Source of the DNA: Streptomyces sp. T39 | Lineage (GTDB): Bacteria; Actinomycetota; Actinomycetes; Streptomycetales; Streptomycetaceae | Length of the DNA: 47,963 bases | Assembly (NCBI RefSeq): GCF_008042045.1 | Contig: NZ_RDBP01000012.1 | Span: 1,890,409 to 1,938,371, forward strand | Reading direction: 5' to 3' | Part shown: piece by piece, positions 9,117 through 17,084 of the stretch | Layout: every line of letters begins with the position of its first letter | Position numbering within the stretch: position 1 is the stretch's first letter | Translations under genes and position numbers: made by a program | Notes under the pieces: generated by a model | What the model saw: only the letters and a program-made list of their open reading frames with translations | Database searches by the model: none | What the model was told of the DNA's origin: nothing

Positions 9117-9809
9117 GTGACCCGAGCAACCCTGGACAAGCAGCCGCACGAAGTCGCCTCGATGTTCGACGACGTGGCGGCGAACTACGACCTCACCAAC
9201 GACGTGCTCTCGCTCGGCCAGGACCGGCGCTGGCGCAAGGAGGTCGCCAAGGCGGTCGACGCCCGCCCCGCGCAGCGGATCCTCGATCTCGCCGCGGGCA
9301 CCGGCACCTCGTCCCTGCCGTTCACCGCCACCGGCGCGTACGTCGTGCCCTGCGACTTCTCCCTCGGCATGCTCCGCGAGGGCAAGAAGCGGCACCCGTG
9401 GCTGCCGCTGACCGCGGGCGACGCCACACGCCTCCCCTTCGCCGACGGGGTCTTCGACGCCGTGACGATCTCCTTCGGACTCCGCAACGTGCAGGACACC
9501 GGCCGGGCGCTGCGCGAGCTGTACCGGGTGACGAAGCCCGGCGGCCGGGTGGTCATCTGCGAGTTCTCGCACCCCACCTGGGCGCCCTTCCGCACCGTGT
9601 ACGAGGAGTACCTGATGCGGGCGCTGCCCCCGGTCGCGCGCGCGGTCTCGTCCAACCCCGACGCGTACGTCTACCTCGCTGAGTCGATCCAGAGCTGGCC
9701 CGACCAGCCCGGTCTCGCCCGGCAGCTCCAGCACGCCGGCTGGTCGAAGGTGGCCTGGCGCAACCTGAGCGGCGGGATCGTTGCGCTGCACCGCGGCACC
9801 AAGCCGTAG
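9117..9809 (+). CDS. menG: Demethylmenaquinone methyltransferase MenG/UbiE
   Basis: A 230-aa class I SAM methyltransferase that methylates demethylmenaquinone in the last step of menaquinone synthesis. The N-terminal signature is [20 protein letters not shown]. Motif I is [11 protein letters not shown], followed by [20 protein letters not shown] and GLRNVQD (UbiE signature), and [11 protein letters not shown] 9117 is preferred over the upstream ATG at 9108: it gives the conserved [13 protein letters not shown] start, and TTCAAT (9103-9108) could be a -10 for a leaderless message. Glutaminase begins 4 nt after the stop. Confidence 0.93.
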   Translation: MTRATLDKQPHEVASMFDDVAANYDLTNDVLSLGQDRRWRKEVAKAVDARPAQRILDLAAGTGTSSLPFTATGAYVVPCDFSLGMLREGKKRHPWLPLTAGDATRLPFADGVFDAVTISFGLRNVQDTGRALRELYRVTKPGGRVVICEFSHPTWAPFRTVYEEYLMRALPPVARAVSSNPDAYVYLAESIQSWPDQPGLARQLQHAGWSKVAWRNLSGGIVALHRGTKP

Positions 9810-9813
9810 GGCC

Positions 9814-10746
9814 GTGGAGCAGCAGGCCGTCGCCCTGGACTACCAGGCGGTCCTGGAGCAGGTCGCCGCCGATGTCGCTCCGCTGGTCGGCAGCGGCCGC
9901 CCGGCCGCGTACATCCCGGCGCTCGCCGGGGTGGACCCGGGCCGTTTCGGGATGGCCGTCGCCGATCTGCACGGCACGGTGTACGGGGTGGGGGACTGGC
10001 GGCGCCCGTTCTCCGCCCAGTCGATCACCAAGGTGTTCACGCTGGCGCTCGTCCTCGCCGCGGGCGGCGACGCCCTGTGGCGGCGGGTCGGCCGGGAGCC
10101 GTCCGGCAACCCGTTCAACTCCCTGGTGCAGCTGGAGTACGAGAACGGCATCCCGCGCAACCCGTTCATCAACGCCGGCGCCCTGGTCGTCACGGACGCG
10201 CTCCAGACCCTGACCGGTGACGCGAGCAGCGAACTCCTGGACTTCCTGCGCGAGGAGAGCGGCAACCCGGAGCTCGGCTTCGACCCGGACGTCGCCGCGT
10301 CGGAGGCCGCCCACGGCGACCGCAACGCCGCCCTGGCCCATTTCATGGCCTCGTACGGCAACATCGCGGGCCCGGTCCCGGCGCTGCTCGACCACTACTT
10401 CTGGCAGTGCTCGATCGAGATGAGCTGTGCCGATCTCACCCTGGCCGCACGGTTCCTGGCCCGCCACGGTCTGCGGGCCGACGGTTCGCGGCTGCTCACC
10501 CGCAGCGAGGCCAAGCAGATCAACGCCGTGATGCTCACCTGCGGCACCTACGACGCGGCAGGCGACTTCGCCCACCGGGTCGGCCTGCCCGGCAAGAGCG
10601 GCGTGGGCGGCGGGATCGTGGCCGTGGTGCCCGGGCGCTGCACGCTGTGCGTGTGGAGCCCGGGCCTGGACGCCCGCGGCAACTCCGTCGCGGGGGTCGC
10701 GGCACTGGACCGCTTCACGACGCTGACGGGGCTGTCGGTCTTCTGA
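9814..10746 (+). CDS. glsA: Glutaminase A
   Basis: A 310-aa glutaminase of the serine-dependent beta-lactamase-like fold (E. coli YbaS/YneH type). It hydrolyses glutamine to glutamate and ammonia. The catalytic SxxK motif is in QSITKVFTLALVL. NGIPRNPFINAGALVVTD and GKSGVGGGIVAVVPGR are strongly conserved family blocks, and the length is normal. The start is taken at GTG 9814, just after menG, giving the standard N-terminus (DYQAVLEQV). The longer frame from 9781 would overlap menG by 29 nt. The tight spacing implies co-transcription with menG, though no shared pathway is obvious. A 16-bp GC palindrome at 10750-10765 may help end transcription. Confidence 0.93.
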   Translation: MEQQAVALDYQAVLEQVAADVAPLVGSGRPAAYIPALAGVDPGRFGMAVADLHGTVYGVGDWRRPFSAQSITKVFTLALVLAAGGDALWRRVGREPSGNPFNSLVQLEYENGIPRNPFINAGALVVTDALQTLTGDASSELLDFLREESGNPELGFDPDVAASEAAHGDRNAALAHFMASYGNIAGPVPALLDHYFWQCSIEMSCADLTLAARFLARHGLRADGSRLLTRSEAKQINAVMLTCGTYDAAGDFAHRVGLPGKSGVGGGIVAVVPGRCTLCVWSPGLDARGNSVAGVAALDRFTTLTGLSVF

Positions 10747-10814
10747 CGCCGCCGCCGCGGCGGCGCGGCGGGCGCGGCGGGCGTGGCGGCGTGGCCGCTG
10801 CGGCGCGGTGTCGG

Positions 10815-11330
10815 TCAGGCGAGGGCCAGCCGGAAGCAGTACCCCTGCTGCTTGCCCACGGGGGTCGTGAAGGACTCCGCGAGCTCCATCCCCAGCCGCC
10901 GGATCACCGCGATGGAGCGCTCGTTGCGCGCGTTCACCATCGCCACCACCTGCTCCACACCGGCGGCCTTCACCCGCTCCAGGGTGGTGCGGGCCGCGGC
11001 CGTCGCGTATCCCCTGCCCCACGCCGTGCGGGCGAGCCGCCAGCCGATCTCGATCTCGCCGACCGGCCCGAAGTCCGTGTGCGGCCACGGCTGGGCGCCC
11101 GTGAAGCCGACGACCTCGCCGTCGTCGTCGAGGATCGTCCAGAAGCAGAAGCCGTGTTCGGCGTCGTGCCGCCGCTGGCGGGCGGTGAGTTCCTCGTAGA
11201 CCGACAGTTCGGCCGACCTGCCGCCGTGGAACTCCATGACGTCCGGGTCGGCGAAGATCCGGTGCCAGGCCAGGGCGTCCTCGTCCGTGGGGACACGCAG
11301 CCGGACAGCGGGGAGGGACCTGCCGCTCAT
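10815..11330 (-). CDS. GNAT-family N-acetyltransferase (RimJ/RimL type)
   Basis: A 171-aa single-domain acetyltransferase of the Acetyltransf_3 group. It begins with the RLRVPTDEDALAWHRIFADP pattern usual for this branch. The acetyl-CoA pyrophosphate loop is seen as RTAWGRGYATAA (R/Q-x-x-G-x-G/A). VNARNERSIAVIRRLGM is the typical C-terminal helix-strand block. The substrate is unknown; candidates are a protein N-terminus or a small amine. It is convergent with glsA and divergent from the geranylgeranyl reductase. The 103-bp divergent region has no feature I can identify with confidence. Confidence 0.88.
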   Translation of the reverse strand: MSGRSLPAVRLRVPTDEDALAWHRIFADPDVMEFHGGRSAELSVYEELTARQRRHDAEHGFCFWTILDDDGEVVGFTGAQPWPHTDFGPVGEIEIGWRLARTAWGRGYATAAARTTLERVKAAGVEQVVAMVNARNERSIAVIRRLGMELAESFTTPVGKQQGYCFRLALA

Positions 11331-11433
11331 AGATGGAGCCCTTCAGTCGGCGGAAGCGTACGCCCCCATAGACTGCACATGTCCTGTGCCGTTCGGTACG
11401 CAATATCGAATCGAATCTTCGGGAGATCCCGCC

Positions 11434-12720
11434 GTGACCGAAGCCCTCACCGAGCACACCGCCGATGTGATCGTCGTCGGCGCGGGCCCCGCCGGCTCCA
11501 CGACCGCGTACTACCTCGCCAAGGCCGGCCTGGACGTGCTGCTGCTGGAGAAGACGGCGTTCCCGCGCGAGAAGGTGTGCGGCGACGGTCTCACCCCGCG
11601 CGCCACCAAGCAGCTGGTCTCCATGGGCATCGACATCTCGGAAGAGGCGGGCTGGCTGCGGAACAAGGGCCTGCGGATCATCGGCGGCGGCGTGCGCCTC
11701 CAGCTCGACTGGCCGGATCTCGCCGCGTACCCCGACTACGGACTCGTCCGCAAGCGCGACGACTTCGACGAGCAGCTCGCCCGGCAGGCGCAGAAGGCGG
11801 GGGCCCGGCTGTACGAACGGTGCAACGTCGGCAGCCCGGTGATCGACGACCGCACGGGCCGGATCACGGGCGTGCACGCCAAGCTCGGCGAGGAGAAGAC
11901 CCCGGTCACCTTCCGTGCCCCGCTGGTCGTCGCCGCGGACGGCAACTCCTCGCGCATCTCGCTGGCGATGGGGCTGCACCGCCGCGAGGACCGCCCCATG
12001 GGCGTGGCCGTGCGCACCTACTTCACCTCCCCCCGCCACGACGACGACTACCTGGAGTCGTGGCTGGAGCTGTGGGACCGCCGCGGTCCCGGCGAGGACC
12101 GGCTGCTGCCGGGCTACGGCTGGATCTTCGGCATGGGCGACGGCACGTCCAACGTCGGCCTGGGCGTCCTCAACACCTCCTCCTCCTTCAAGGAGCTGGA
12201 CTGGCGCGAGGTGCTGAAGGCGTGGTGCGCGTCGATGCCGGAGGACTGGGGCTACACCGACGAGAACATGACCGGCCCCATCCGCGGCGCCGCGCTGCCG
12301 ATGGCGTTCAACCGCCAGCCGCACTACACCAAGGGCCTGCTGCTCGTCGGTGACGCGGGCGGGCTCGTCAACCCGTTCAACGGCGAGGGCATCGCCTACG
12401 CGATGGAATCCGGCCAGATCGCGGCCGACGTCATCGTCCAGGCCCACGCCCGCCGCACCCCCGCCCAGCGCGAGATGGCCCTCCAGCGCTACCCGAAGGT
12501 CCTCAAGGACACCTACGGCGGGTACTACACCCTCGGCCGCGCCTTCGTGAAGCTCATCGGCAACCCGAAGGTCATGAAGATCGCGACGCAGCGCGGTCTC
12601 ACCCACCCGCTGCTGATGAAGTTCACGCTCAAGATGCTGGCCAACCTCACCGACCCGACCGGCGGCGACGCGATGGACCGCATCATCAACGGCCTCTCCA
12701 AGGTGGCCCCGAAGGCGTGA
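11434..12720 (+). CDS. Geranylgeranyl reductase-family FAD oxidoreductase, MenJ-like
   Basis: A 428-aa flavoprotein of the geranylgeranyl reductase superfamily. VIVVGAGPAGSTTAYYLA binds the FAD ADP moiety. FPREKVCGDGLTPRA is the substrate-pocket signature and LVGDAGGLVNPFNGEGIAYA the second FAD motif. In M. tuberculosis the relative MenJ hydrogenates one isoprene unit of menaquinone-9, and Streptomyces menaquinones are partly hydrogenated. The location between menG and nuoA supports menaquinone side-chain reduction here; that is inference. The GTG at 11434 has GGGAGA upstream. It is convergent with the AraC-like gene, with a weak 8-bp hairpin (12727-12734 with 12749-12756) in between. Confidence 0.88.
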   Translation: MTEALTEHTADVIVVGAGPAGSTTAYYLAKAGLDVLLLEKTAFPREKVCGDGLTPRATKQLVSMGIDISEEAGWLRNKGLRIIGGGVRLQLDWPDLAAYPDYGLVRKRDDFDEQLARQAQKAGARLYERCNVGSPVIDDRTGRITGVHAKLGEEKTPVTFRAPLVVAADGNSSRISLAMGLHRREDRPMGVAVRTYFTSPRHDDDYLESWLELWDRRGPGEDRLLPGYGWIFGMGDGTSNVGLGVLNTSSSFKELDWREVLKAWCASMPEDWGYTDENMTGPIRGAALPMAFNRQPHYTKGLLLVGDAGGLVNPFNGEGIAYAMESGQIAADVIVQAHARRTPAQREMALQRYPKVLKDTYGGYYTLGRAFVKLIGNPKVMKIATQRGLTHPLLMKFTLKMLANLTDPTGGDAMDRIINGLSKVAPKA

Positions 12721-12745
12721 GCCGCGCCGCCGGGGGACGTCCGCG

Positions 12746-13780
12746 TCACCCGGCGGGGCGGCGCCCCGGTGCGCCGGTCGCGACGAACGACCGGCGGTAG
12801 TCACTGGGCGAGACGCCGAACGCCCGGGTGAAGTGGTGGCGCAGGTTCGCCGCGGTGCCGAGGCCGCAGCGTTCGCCGATCCGCTCCACCGGCAGCCCGG
12901 TGGCCTCCAGCAGGGACTGCGCGAGGGCGAGCCGCTGCGTCAGCAGCCAGCGCAGCGGCGTGGTGCCGGTGGCGGCCAGCAGCCGTCTGTGGAAGGTGCG
13001 GGGGCTCATCCGCGCCCGGCGCGCCAGGTCGGTGACGCTCAGCGGCCGGTCGAGATGCCGGGTGGCCCACTGGAGCACCGGACCGAGACCGTCGTCGTCG
13101 GTCTCGGGGAGAGCGTGCTCGATGAACTGGGCCTGTCCGCCGCTGCGGTGGACCGGGACGACGAGGCGGCGGGCGAGCCGCCCGGCCACCCGGGCGCCGA
13201 GGTCGCGTCGTACCAGATGGAGGCACAGGTCCAGGGCGGCCGTCGCGCCCGCGCTGGTCAGCACCCGGTCCTCGTCGGTGTAGAGCACGGAGTCGTCGAC
13301 CCGCACCGCGGGGTGCCGGGCGGCGAGCTGTCCGGTGTGCTGCCAGTGGGCGGTGGCGCGCCGTCCGTCGAGCAGACCGGCGGCGGCGAGGGCGAAGGCG
13401 CCCGTGCACAGCGAGACCATGCGGGCGCCCGAGGCCGCCGCGGCACGCAGGGCGTCGACGAGGGCTTCGGGCACCGGTTCGCCGTCGTCGACGCAGGCCT
13501 CGGGGACGGAGGGCACGATCACGGTGTCCGCGCCCACGAGGCCGTCGAGCGGGTGGGTGGGACGCGGCGCGAAGAGACCGGGCCCGGGCGGCCCGGTGTC
13601 CGGGTCGCCGCAGAGCCGGAGGGTGTACCAGGGGTCGGCCAGGTCGGGCTGCGGGATCCCGAACACCGTGCAGGCGATGGTGAGTTCGTACATCTCCCAC
13701 AGGGAGAGTCCGACCCGGGGATCGGGGACCACGGCGATCGCGACGACGCCGGGGCCCGGCGGAACGGGGGAGGCGTCCAT
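12746..13780 (-). CDS. GlxA-type transcriptional regulator (DJ-1/PfpI domain plus AraC HTH)
   Basis: A 344-aa regulator. The N-terminal half is DJ-1/PfpI-like: GADTVIVPSV, then MVSLCTGAFALAAAGLLDGR with the nucleophile-elbow cysteine, then TSAGATAALDLCLHLV. The C-terminal half has two AraC helix-turn-helices (LARRARMSPRTFHRRL and ERCGLGTAANLRHHF, then FGVSPSDYRR). The amidase-like domain normally senses a ligand without catalysis. The start is ATG 13780, because upstream in-frame residues encode low-complexity repeats. It is divergent from the imine-reductase-like gene at 13923. An inverted repeat at 13807-13829 and a tandem repeat at 13868-13903 lie between them, so it probably controls that gene. 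Confidence 0.9.
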   Translation of the reverse strand: MDASPVPPGPGVVAIAVVPDPRVGLSLWEMYELTIACTVFGIPQPDLADPWYTLRLCGDPDTGPPGPGLFAPRPTHPLDGLVGADTVIVPSVPEACVDDGEPVPEALVDALRAAAASGARMVSLCTGAFALAAAGLLDGRRATAHWQHTGQLAARHPAVRVDDSVLYTDEDRVLTSAGATAALDLCLHLVRRDLGARVAGRLARRLVVPVHRSGGQAQFIEHALPETDDDGLGPVLQWATRHLDRPLSVTDLARRARMSPRTFHRRLLAATGTTPLRWLLTQRLALAQSLLEATGLPVERIGERCGLGTAANLRHHFTRAFGVSPSDYRRSFVATGAPGRRPAG

Positions 13781-13806
13781 GGCCCCGACCCTACGGCAGG
13801 ATCTTT

Positions 13807-13829
13807 GCGGCAGTGGTCGTTTCTGCCGC
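13807..13829. promoter_or_regulatory. Inverted repeat, candidate operator for the GlxA/AraC regulator
   Basis: GCGGCAG (13807-13813) and CTGCCGC (13823-13829) are exact inverted copies separated by 9 nt. They lie in the divergent promoter region between the regulator and the dehydrogenase gene. Confidence 0.5.
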
Positions 13830-13867
13830 TGTCGGGTGGGCGGGACGGTTGCGAGGGTGGAAGCCCT

Positions 13868-13903
13868 GACCGACCGGACCGACAGGACCGACCGGACCGA
13901 CCG
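13868..13903 (+). repeat. Four tandem 9-bp repeats in the divergent promoter region
   Basis: GACCGACCG is repeated four times without a gap (13868-13876, 13877-13885 with one change, 13886-13894, 13895-13903). The last copy ends 19 nt before the ATG at 13923. It may affect spacing between promoter and gene, or may simply be a slippage tract. Confidence 0.8.
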
Positions 13904-13922
13904 AAAAACGGAGCACCCACCC

Positions 13923-14798
13923 ATGTCAGACGCCCTCTCCTCCCCAGCCGCTTCCGCGCCCGTCGCCGGGGGCGCCTCCGCCGGCCCGGTGTCCGTGATC
14001 GGTCTCGGCCGGATGGGCTCGGCGCTCGCCGGGGCCTTCCTCGCCGCCGGCCGCACGACGACCGTCTGGAACCGCACCCCGGCCAAGGCCGACGCCCTCG
14101 TGGAAGGCGGCGCGGTCCGGGCGGCTTCCGTCGCCGATGCGGTGGGCGCGAGCGCGCTCGTCGTGGTCTGCGTGCGTGACGCCGCCGCCGTCCGCGAACT
14201 GCTGGAGCCGGTGGCCGCGGACCTGGCCGGCCGCACCCTGCTGAACCTCACCTCCGGCTCGCCCGAGCAGGCCCGCGAGGACGCGGCATGGGCCGCCGGT
14301 CACGGCTGCGCCTATGTCGACGGGGCGGTGATGACCACGCCGCCCGGGGTCGGCGACCCGCGGAGCATGATCCTTTGCAGCGGTTCGGCCGCCGCGTTCG
14401 CGGAGCACCGGCAGACGATCGCGGTGCTGGGCGACCCCGTGGACCTCGGCGAGGACGCCGGGCTCGCCTCGCTCCACGACGCCGGACTGCTCGGACTGAT
14501 GTGGTCGGTGTTCGCCGGCTGGCTGCACGCCACGGCTCTGGTCGGCGCCGACGGCGTCCCGGCACGGGCGTTCACGCCGCTGGCCGTCCGCTGGCTGGCC
14601 GGGGTGGGCGGCTTCATGGACACCTACGCACCGCAGATCGACGCGGGCAGCTACCCCGGTGACGACGCGACGGTCGACATCCAGCTCGCCGCCGTCCAGC
14701 ACCTGCTGGAGGCATCCCGGGACCGGGGCGTCGACACGCGTCTGCCGGAACTGCACCGGGACCTGATGGCGAAGACGGTCGCGTCGTCACCGGGGTAG
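13923..14798 (+). CDS. Imine-reductase-like NAD(P)-dependent dehydrogenase, 3' end replaced by an inverted duplication
   Basis: A 291-aa member of the 3-hydroxyisobutyrate dehydrogenase / imine reductase group. SVIGLGRMGSALAGAFLAAG is the NADP-binding Rossmann motif and TTTVWNRTPAKADAL the adjacent cofactor loop. YVDGAVMTTPPGVGDP and LYAP-like YAPQIDAGSYPGDDAT fit the family. The protein ends LHRDLMAKTVASSPG, where relatives usually continue with a GHGxxxFARxxxxL-type tail. The last seven codons and the stop lie inside an inverted copy (14778-14951) of the gene's own 14498-14671. Roughly 15-20 residues of the normal tail therefore seem to be lost. The regulator divergent from it (12746-13780) probably controls it. 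The substrate is unknown. Confidence 0.8.
   Translation: MSDALSSPAASAPVAGGASAGPVSVIGLGRMGSALAGAFLAAGRTTTVWNRTPAKADALVEGGAVRAASVADAVGASALVVVCVRDAAAVRELLEPVAADLAGRTLLNLTSGSPEQAREDAAWAAGHGCAYVDGAVMTTPPGVGDPRSMILCSGSAAAFAEHRQTIAVLGDPVDLGEDAGLASLHDAGLLGLMWSVFAGWLHATALVGADGVPARAFTPLAVRWLAGVGGFMDTYAPQIDAGSYPGDDATVDIQLAAVQHLLEASRDRGVDTRLPELHRDLMAKTVASSPG
14498..14671 (+). repeat. Arm A of a 174-bp perfect inverted repeat (inside the dehydrogenase gene)
   Basis: This segment encodes WSVFAGWLHATALVGADGV through SYPGDDA of the dehydrogenase. It is repeated in reverse complement at 14778-14951 with no difference I can find by eye. The two arms are separated by 106 bp of unique gene sequence. Confidence 0.9.
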
Positions 14799-14951
14799 CT
14801 GCCCGCGTCGATCTGCGGTGCGTAGGTGTCCATGAAGCCGCCCACCCCGGCCAGCCAGCGGACGGCCAGCGGCGTGAACGCCCGTGCCGGGACGCCGTCG
14901 GCGCCGACCAGAGCCGTGGCGTGCAGCCAGCCGGCGAACACCGACCACATC
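14778..14951 (-). repeat. Arm A' of the 174-bp inverted repeat
   Basis: Exact reverse complement of 14498-14671. On the minus strand it re-encodes the same stretch of the dehydrogenase without any start or end of its own. Its first bases supply the premature TAG at 14796-14798. It abuts arm B at 14951. Confidence 0.9.
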
Positions 14952-15070
14952 GGTTGACGCTCGCCCCGCGGGCACGGGCAGGGACGGGGCCGTGGCTCAG
15001 CACGGTCGGCCGCTGCCCCGCGGGCCGGGGCGGAGTGGCCGCGGGGCAACTCCCGGACGTCGACGCCGCC
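14951..15070 (-). repeat. Arm B of a 120-bp perfect inverted repeat
   Basis: Exact reverse complement of 15189-15308, with 118 bp between the arms. It begins at the last base of arm A', so two fold-back structures are stacked end to end. The sequence belongs to the GC-rich repeat family that follows. The 118-bp spacer (15071-15188) has no recognisable gene. Confidence 0.9.
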
Positions 15071-15085
15071 GGACGTCGACGCCGC
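15054..15085 (+). repeat. 16-bp tandem duplication at the inner end of arm B
   Basis: CGGACGTCGACGCCGC occurs at 15054-15069 and again immediately at 15070-15085. The inner edge of arm B (15070) falls on the junction. A similar 16-bp tandem duplication sits at the other rearrangement (35212-35243). Confidence 0.85.
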
Positions 15086-15188
15086 GCGGGGCGGGCGACC
15101 CCGGTACGGCGGGCCGGAGTCCGCCGCGGGCGGCCGGACGGCGCACGGCTGGTGCCGCGCCGCTCCGCCCCGCTGACCGCACCCGCGG

Positions 15189-15308
15189 GGCGGCGTCGAC
15201 GTCCGGGAGTTGCCCCGCGGCCACTCCGCCCCGGCCCGCGGGGCAGCGGCCGACCGTGCTGAGCCACGGCCCCGTCCCTGCCCGTGCCCGCGGGGCGAGC
15301 GTCAACCG
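15189..15308 (+). repeat. Arm B' of the 120-bp inverted repeat
   Basis: Partner of 14951-15070. It runs directly into the degenerate repeat array and contains its first unit (CCCGCGGGGCGAGCGTC at about 15285), which suggests it is the original and arm B the copy. Confidence 0.85.
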
Positions 15309-16030
15309 TCCGGGGCAGGCCCCGCGGCGACTCCGCCCGCGCCGGCGGGGCGAGGGCAGACCGCCGGGCCACCGGGCGACGGCCGACCGTGCTGCGTCAC
15401 GTCCCCGTCCGCGCCCGCGGGGCGGCGTCGACCGTCCGGGAGTTGCCCCGCGACGACTCCGCCCGTGCCCGCGGGGTGGCAGGCGCGCGGAGCCGGCCCC
15501 GCGACGACTCCGTCCGGGGCCGCGGCGCGAGCGTCAACCGTCCGGGGCCGGCCCCCGCCACGACCCGTCTGCCGCCCGCAGGCCGAGCGTCCGGGTCCAG
15601 CCCGGCAACGGTTTCCGTCCGGGCGGTTGCCGGACCCCGCCACGACCCGTCTGCCGCCCGCAGGCCGAGCGTCCGCGTCCCGCCCGGCAACGGTCCCCGT
15701 CCGTGCCCGCGGGGCGGCGGCCGCCCGGGGGCCCCGGCCCCGCCACGGCGCCGTCCGTCGCCCGCAGGCCGAGCGTCCGGGTCCCGCCCGGCAACGGTCC
15801 CCGTCCGGGCGGGAGCCGGCCCCGCAACTACCCCGTCCGCGCCCGCAGGCCGAACGTCCGCGTCCCGCCCGGCAACGGTCCCCGTCCGCGCCCGCGGGGC
15901 AGCGGGCGCGCGGAGCCGGCCCCGCGGCGACTCCGCCCGTGCCCGCGGGGCGAGCGTCAACCGTCCGGCCCCGGCCCCCGCCACGACCCCGTCCGCCGCC
16001 CGCAGGGCGAGCCCGCCCGGCGGAAACCGG
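15284..16030 (+). repeat. Degenerate GC-rich tandem repeat array, about 13 units of 47-82 bp
   Basis: Units begin with CCCGC(A/G)GG(C/G)CGAGCGTC or a variant and end with CCCGTCCG. Starts are seen near 15284, 15345, 15412, 15466, 15515, 15575, 15655, 15708, 15758, 15840, 15890, 15937 and 15997. Two unit types alternate: one contains CCCGCCCGGCAACGGTCC, the other CGGCCCCGCGGCGACTCCG. All frames read as Pro/Arg/Ala low complexity with no start or homology, so I treat it as non-coding. With the arms above it fills the 1.27 kb between the dehydrogenase and the SDR. Confidence 0.75.
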
Positions 16031-16067
16031 TTGCCCGGGGCGGGGGCGTTCGGCCAGCATCGCGTGG

Positions 16068-16853
16068 ATGACTTCGCCATCCACCGCACCCGGCAGCACC
16101 GACGTCGACCGCCCCGTGGCCCTGGTGACCGGGGTGGGCCGCACCGCCGGGATCGGGGCCGGCGTCGCCGAGCGGCTCGCCGCGTCCGGCTGGGACGTCG
16201 CCTTCACCTACTGGACGCCCTACGACCGGCGCATGGCCTGGGGTGAGCAGCCCGGCGCGGCCGGCGGGATCACCGCGTCGCTGGAGCGGCACGGGGCGGC
16301 CGTGACGGCCGTCGAGGCCGACCTCGCCGACCCGGGGGCCCCCGCAACGGTCTTCGACGCGGCCGAGCGGCTGGGCCCGGTGACCGCCCTGGTGATGTGC
16401 CACTGCGAGTCCGTCGACTCCGGGCTGCTCGACACCACGGTCGAGAGCTTCGACCGCCACTTCGCCGTGAACGCCCGCGCCACCTGGTTGCTGGTGCGCG
16501 AGTACGGGCGGCGCTTCACCGGCGTCCACGGCACGGGGCGCCTGGTCGCCCTCACCAGCGACCACACCGCGGGCAACCTGCCCTACGGCGCCAGCAAGGG
16601 CGCGCTCGACCGCATCGTCCTGGCCGCGGCCCGGGAGCTGGCCCACCTCGGCGTCACCGCCAACGTGATCAACCCGGGCCCCGTCGACACCGGCTGGATG
16701 TCCGACGAGCTCCGGGAGGAGCTCCCCCGGCACACCCCGCTCGGCCGCCTCGGCACCCCCCGGGACACGGCCCACCTCGTCGACTTCCTGTGCTCGCCGC
16801 AGGGCCAGTGGGTCAACGGACAACTCCTGATGAGCAACGGCGGCCTCGCCTGA
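16068..16853 (+). CDS. Short-chain dehydrogenase/reductase
   Basis: A 261-aa classical SDR. The cofactor motif is VTGVGRTAGIGAGVAERLA, with an extra Thr-Ala before the GIG. DLADP binds adenine, NARATWLLV holds the structural Asn, the catalytic Ser is in ALTSDHTAGN and Tyr-Lys in YGASKGAL. The C-terminus VNGQLLMSNGGLA fits FabG-like enzymes. The expected NAG motif is replaced by MCHCES, as in some FabG-like and aminoglycoside-pathway-like SDRs. The ATG at 16068 gives the shortest sensible N-terminus; the open frame further upstream is the repeat array. The substrate is unknown. It is convergent with the NlpC/P60 gene, with a strong terminator between. Confidence 0.88.
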   Translation: MTSPSTAPGSTDVDRPVALVTGVGRTAGIGAGVAERLAASGWDVAFTYWTPYDRRMAWGEQPGAAGGITASLERHGAAVTAVEADLADPGAPATVFDAAERLGPVTALVMCHCESVDSGLLDTTVESFDRHFAVNARATWLLVREYGRRFTGVHGTGRLVALTSDHTAGNLPYGASKGALDRIVLAAARELAHLGVTANVINPGPVDTGWMSDELREELPRHTPLGRLGTPRDTAHLVDFLCSPQGQWVNGQLLMSNGGLA

Positions 16854-17010
16854 CGGCCGGCCGCCCGCATGTCGGCCGCACCCGTGCCGCGCTCAGTGGC
16901 GAGGCCGGCCGGACCGGGCACGGCGTCCCTCCCGCACCGACCGGACGGTGAGGTTCCGGCGGCGCGACGCGCCCGCGAACCCGCGACGGCAGAACGCCCC
17001 CGCGACAGCA

Positions 17011-17045
17011 CGACGGCCGCCGCCCGATCCGGGCGGCGGCCGTCG
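17011..17045. terminator. Bidirectional terminator between the SDR and the NlpC/P60 gene
   Basis: A perfect 16-bp stem (17011-17026 with 17030-17045, arm CGACGGCCGCCGCCCG) with a 3-nt loop ATC, placed between two convergent genes. Confidence 0.85.
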
Positions 17046-17084
17046 CCGTGTGTCCTTCGCGCGCCGGAGCGCGCAGGGCGGGCG

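Noticed and set aside
15284..16030. CRISPR array
   Set aside because: Units are degenerate and variable in length (47-82 bp), with no constant repeat separated by unique spacers and no cas genes nearby.
14884..16071. Open frames through the GC-rich repeat tract as a repetitive Pro/Arg protein
   Set aside because: All frames are open and equally low in complexity. No ribosome-binding site or codon bias favours one, and the repeat unit length is not a multiple of three.
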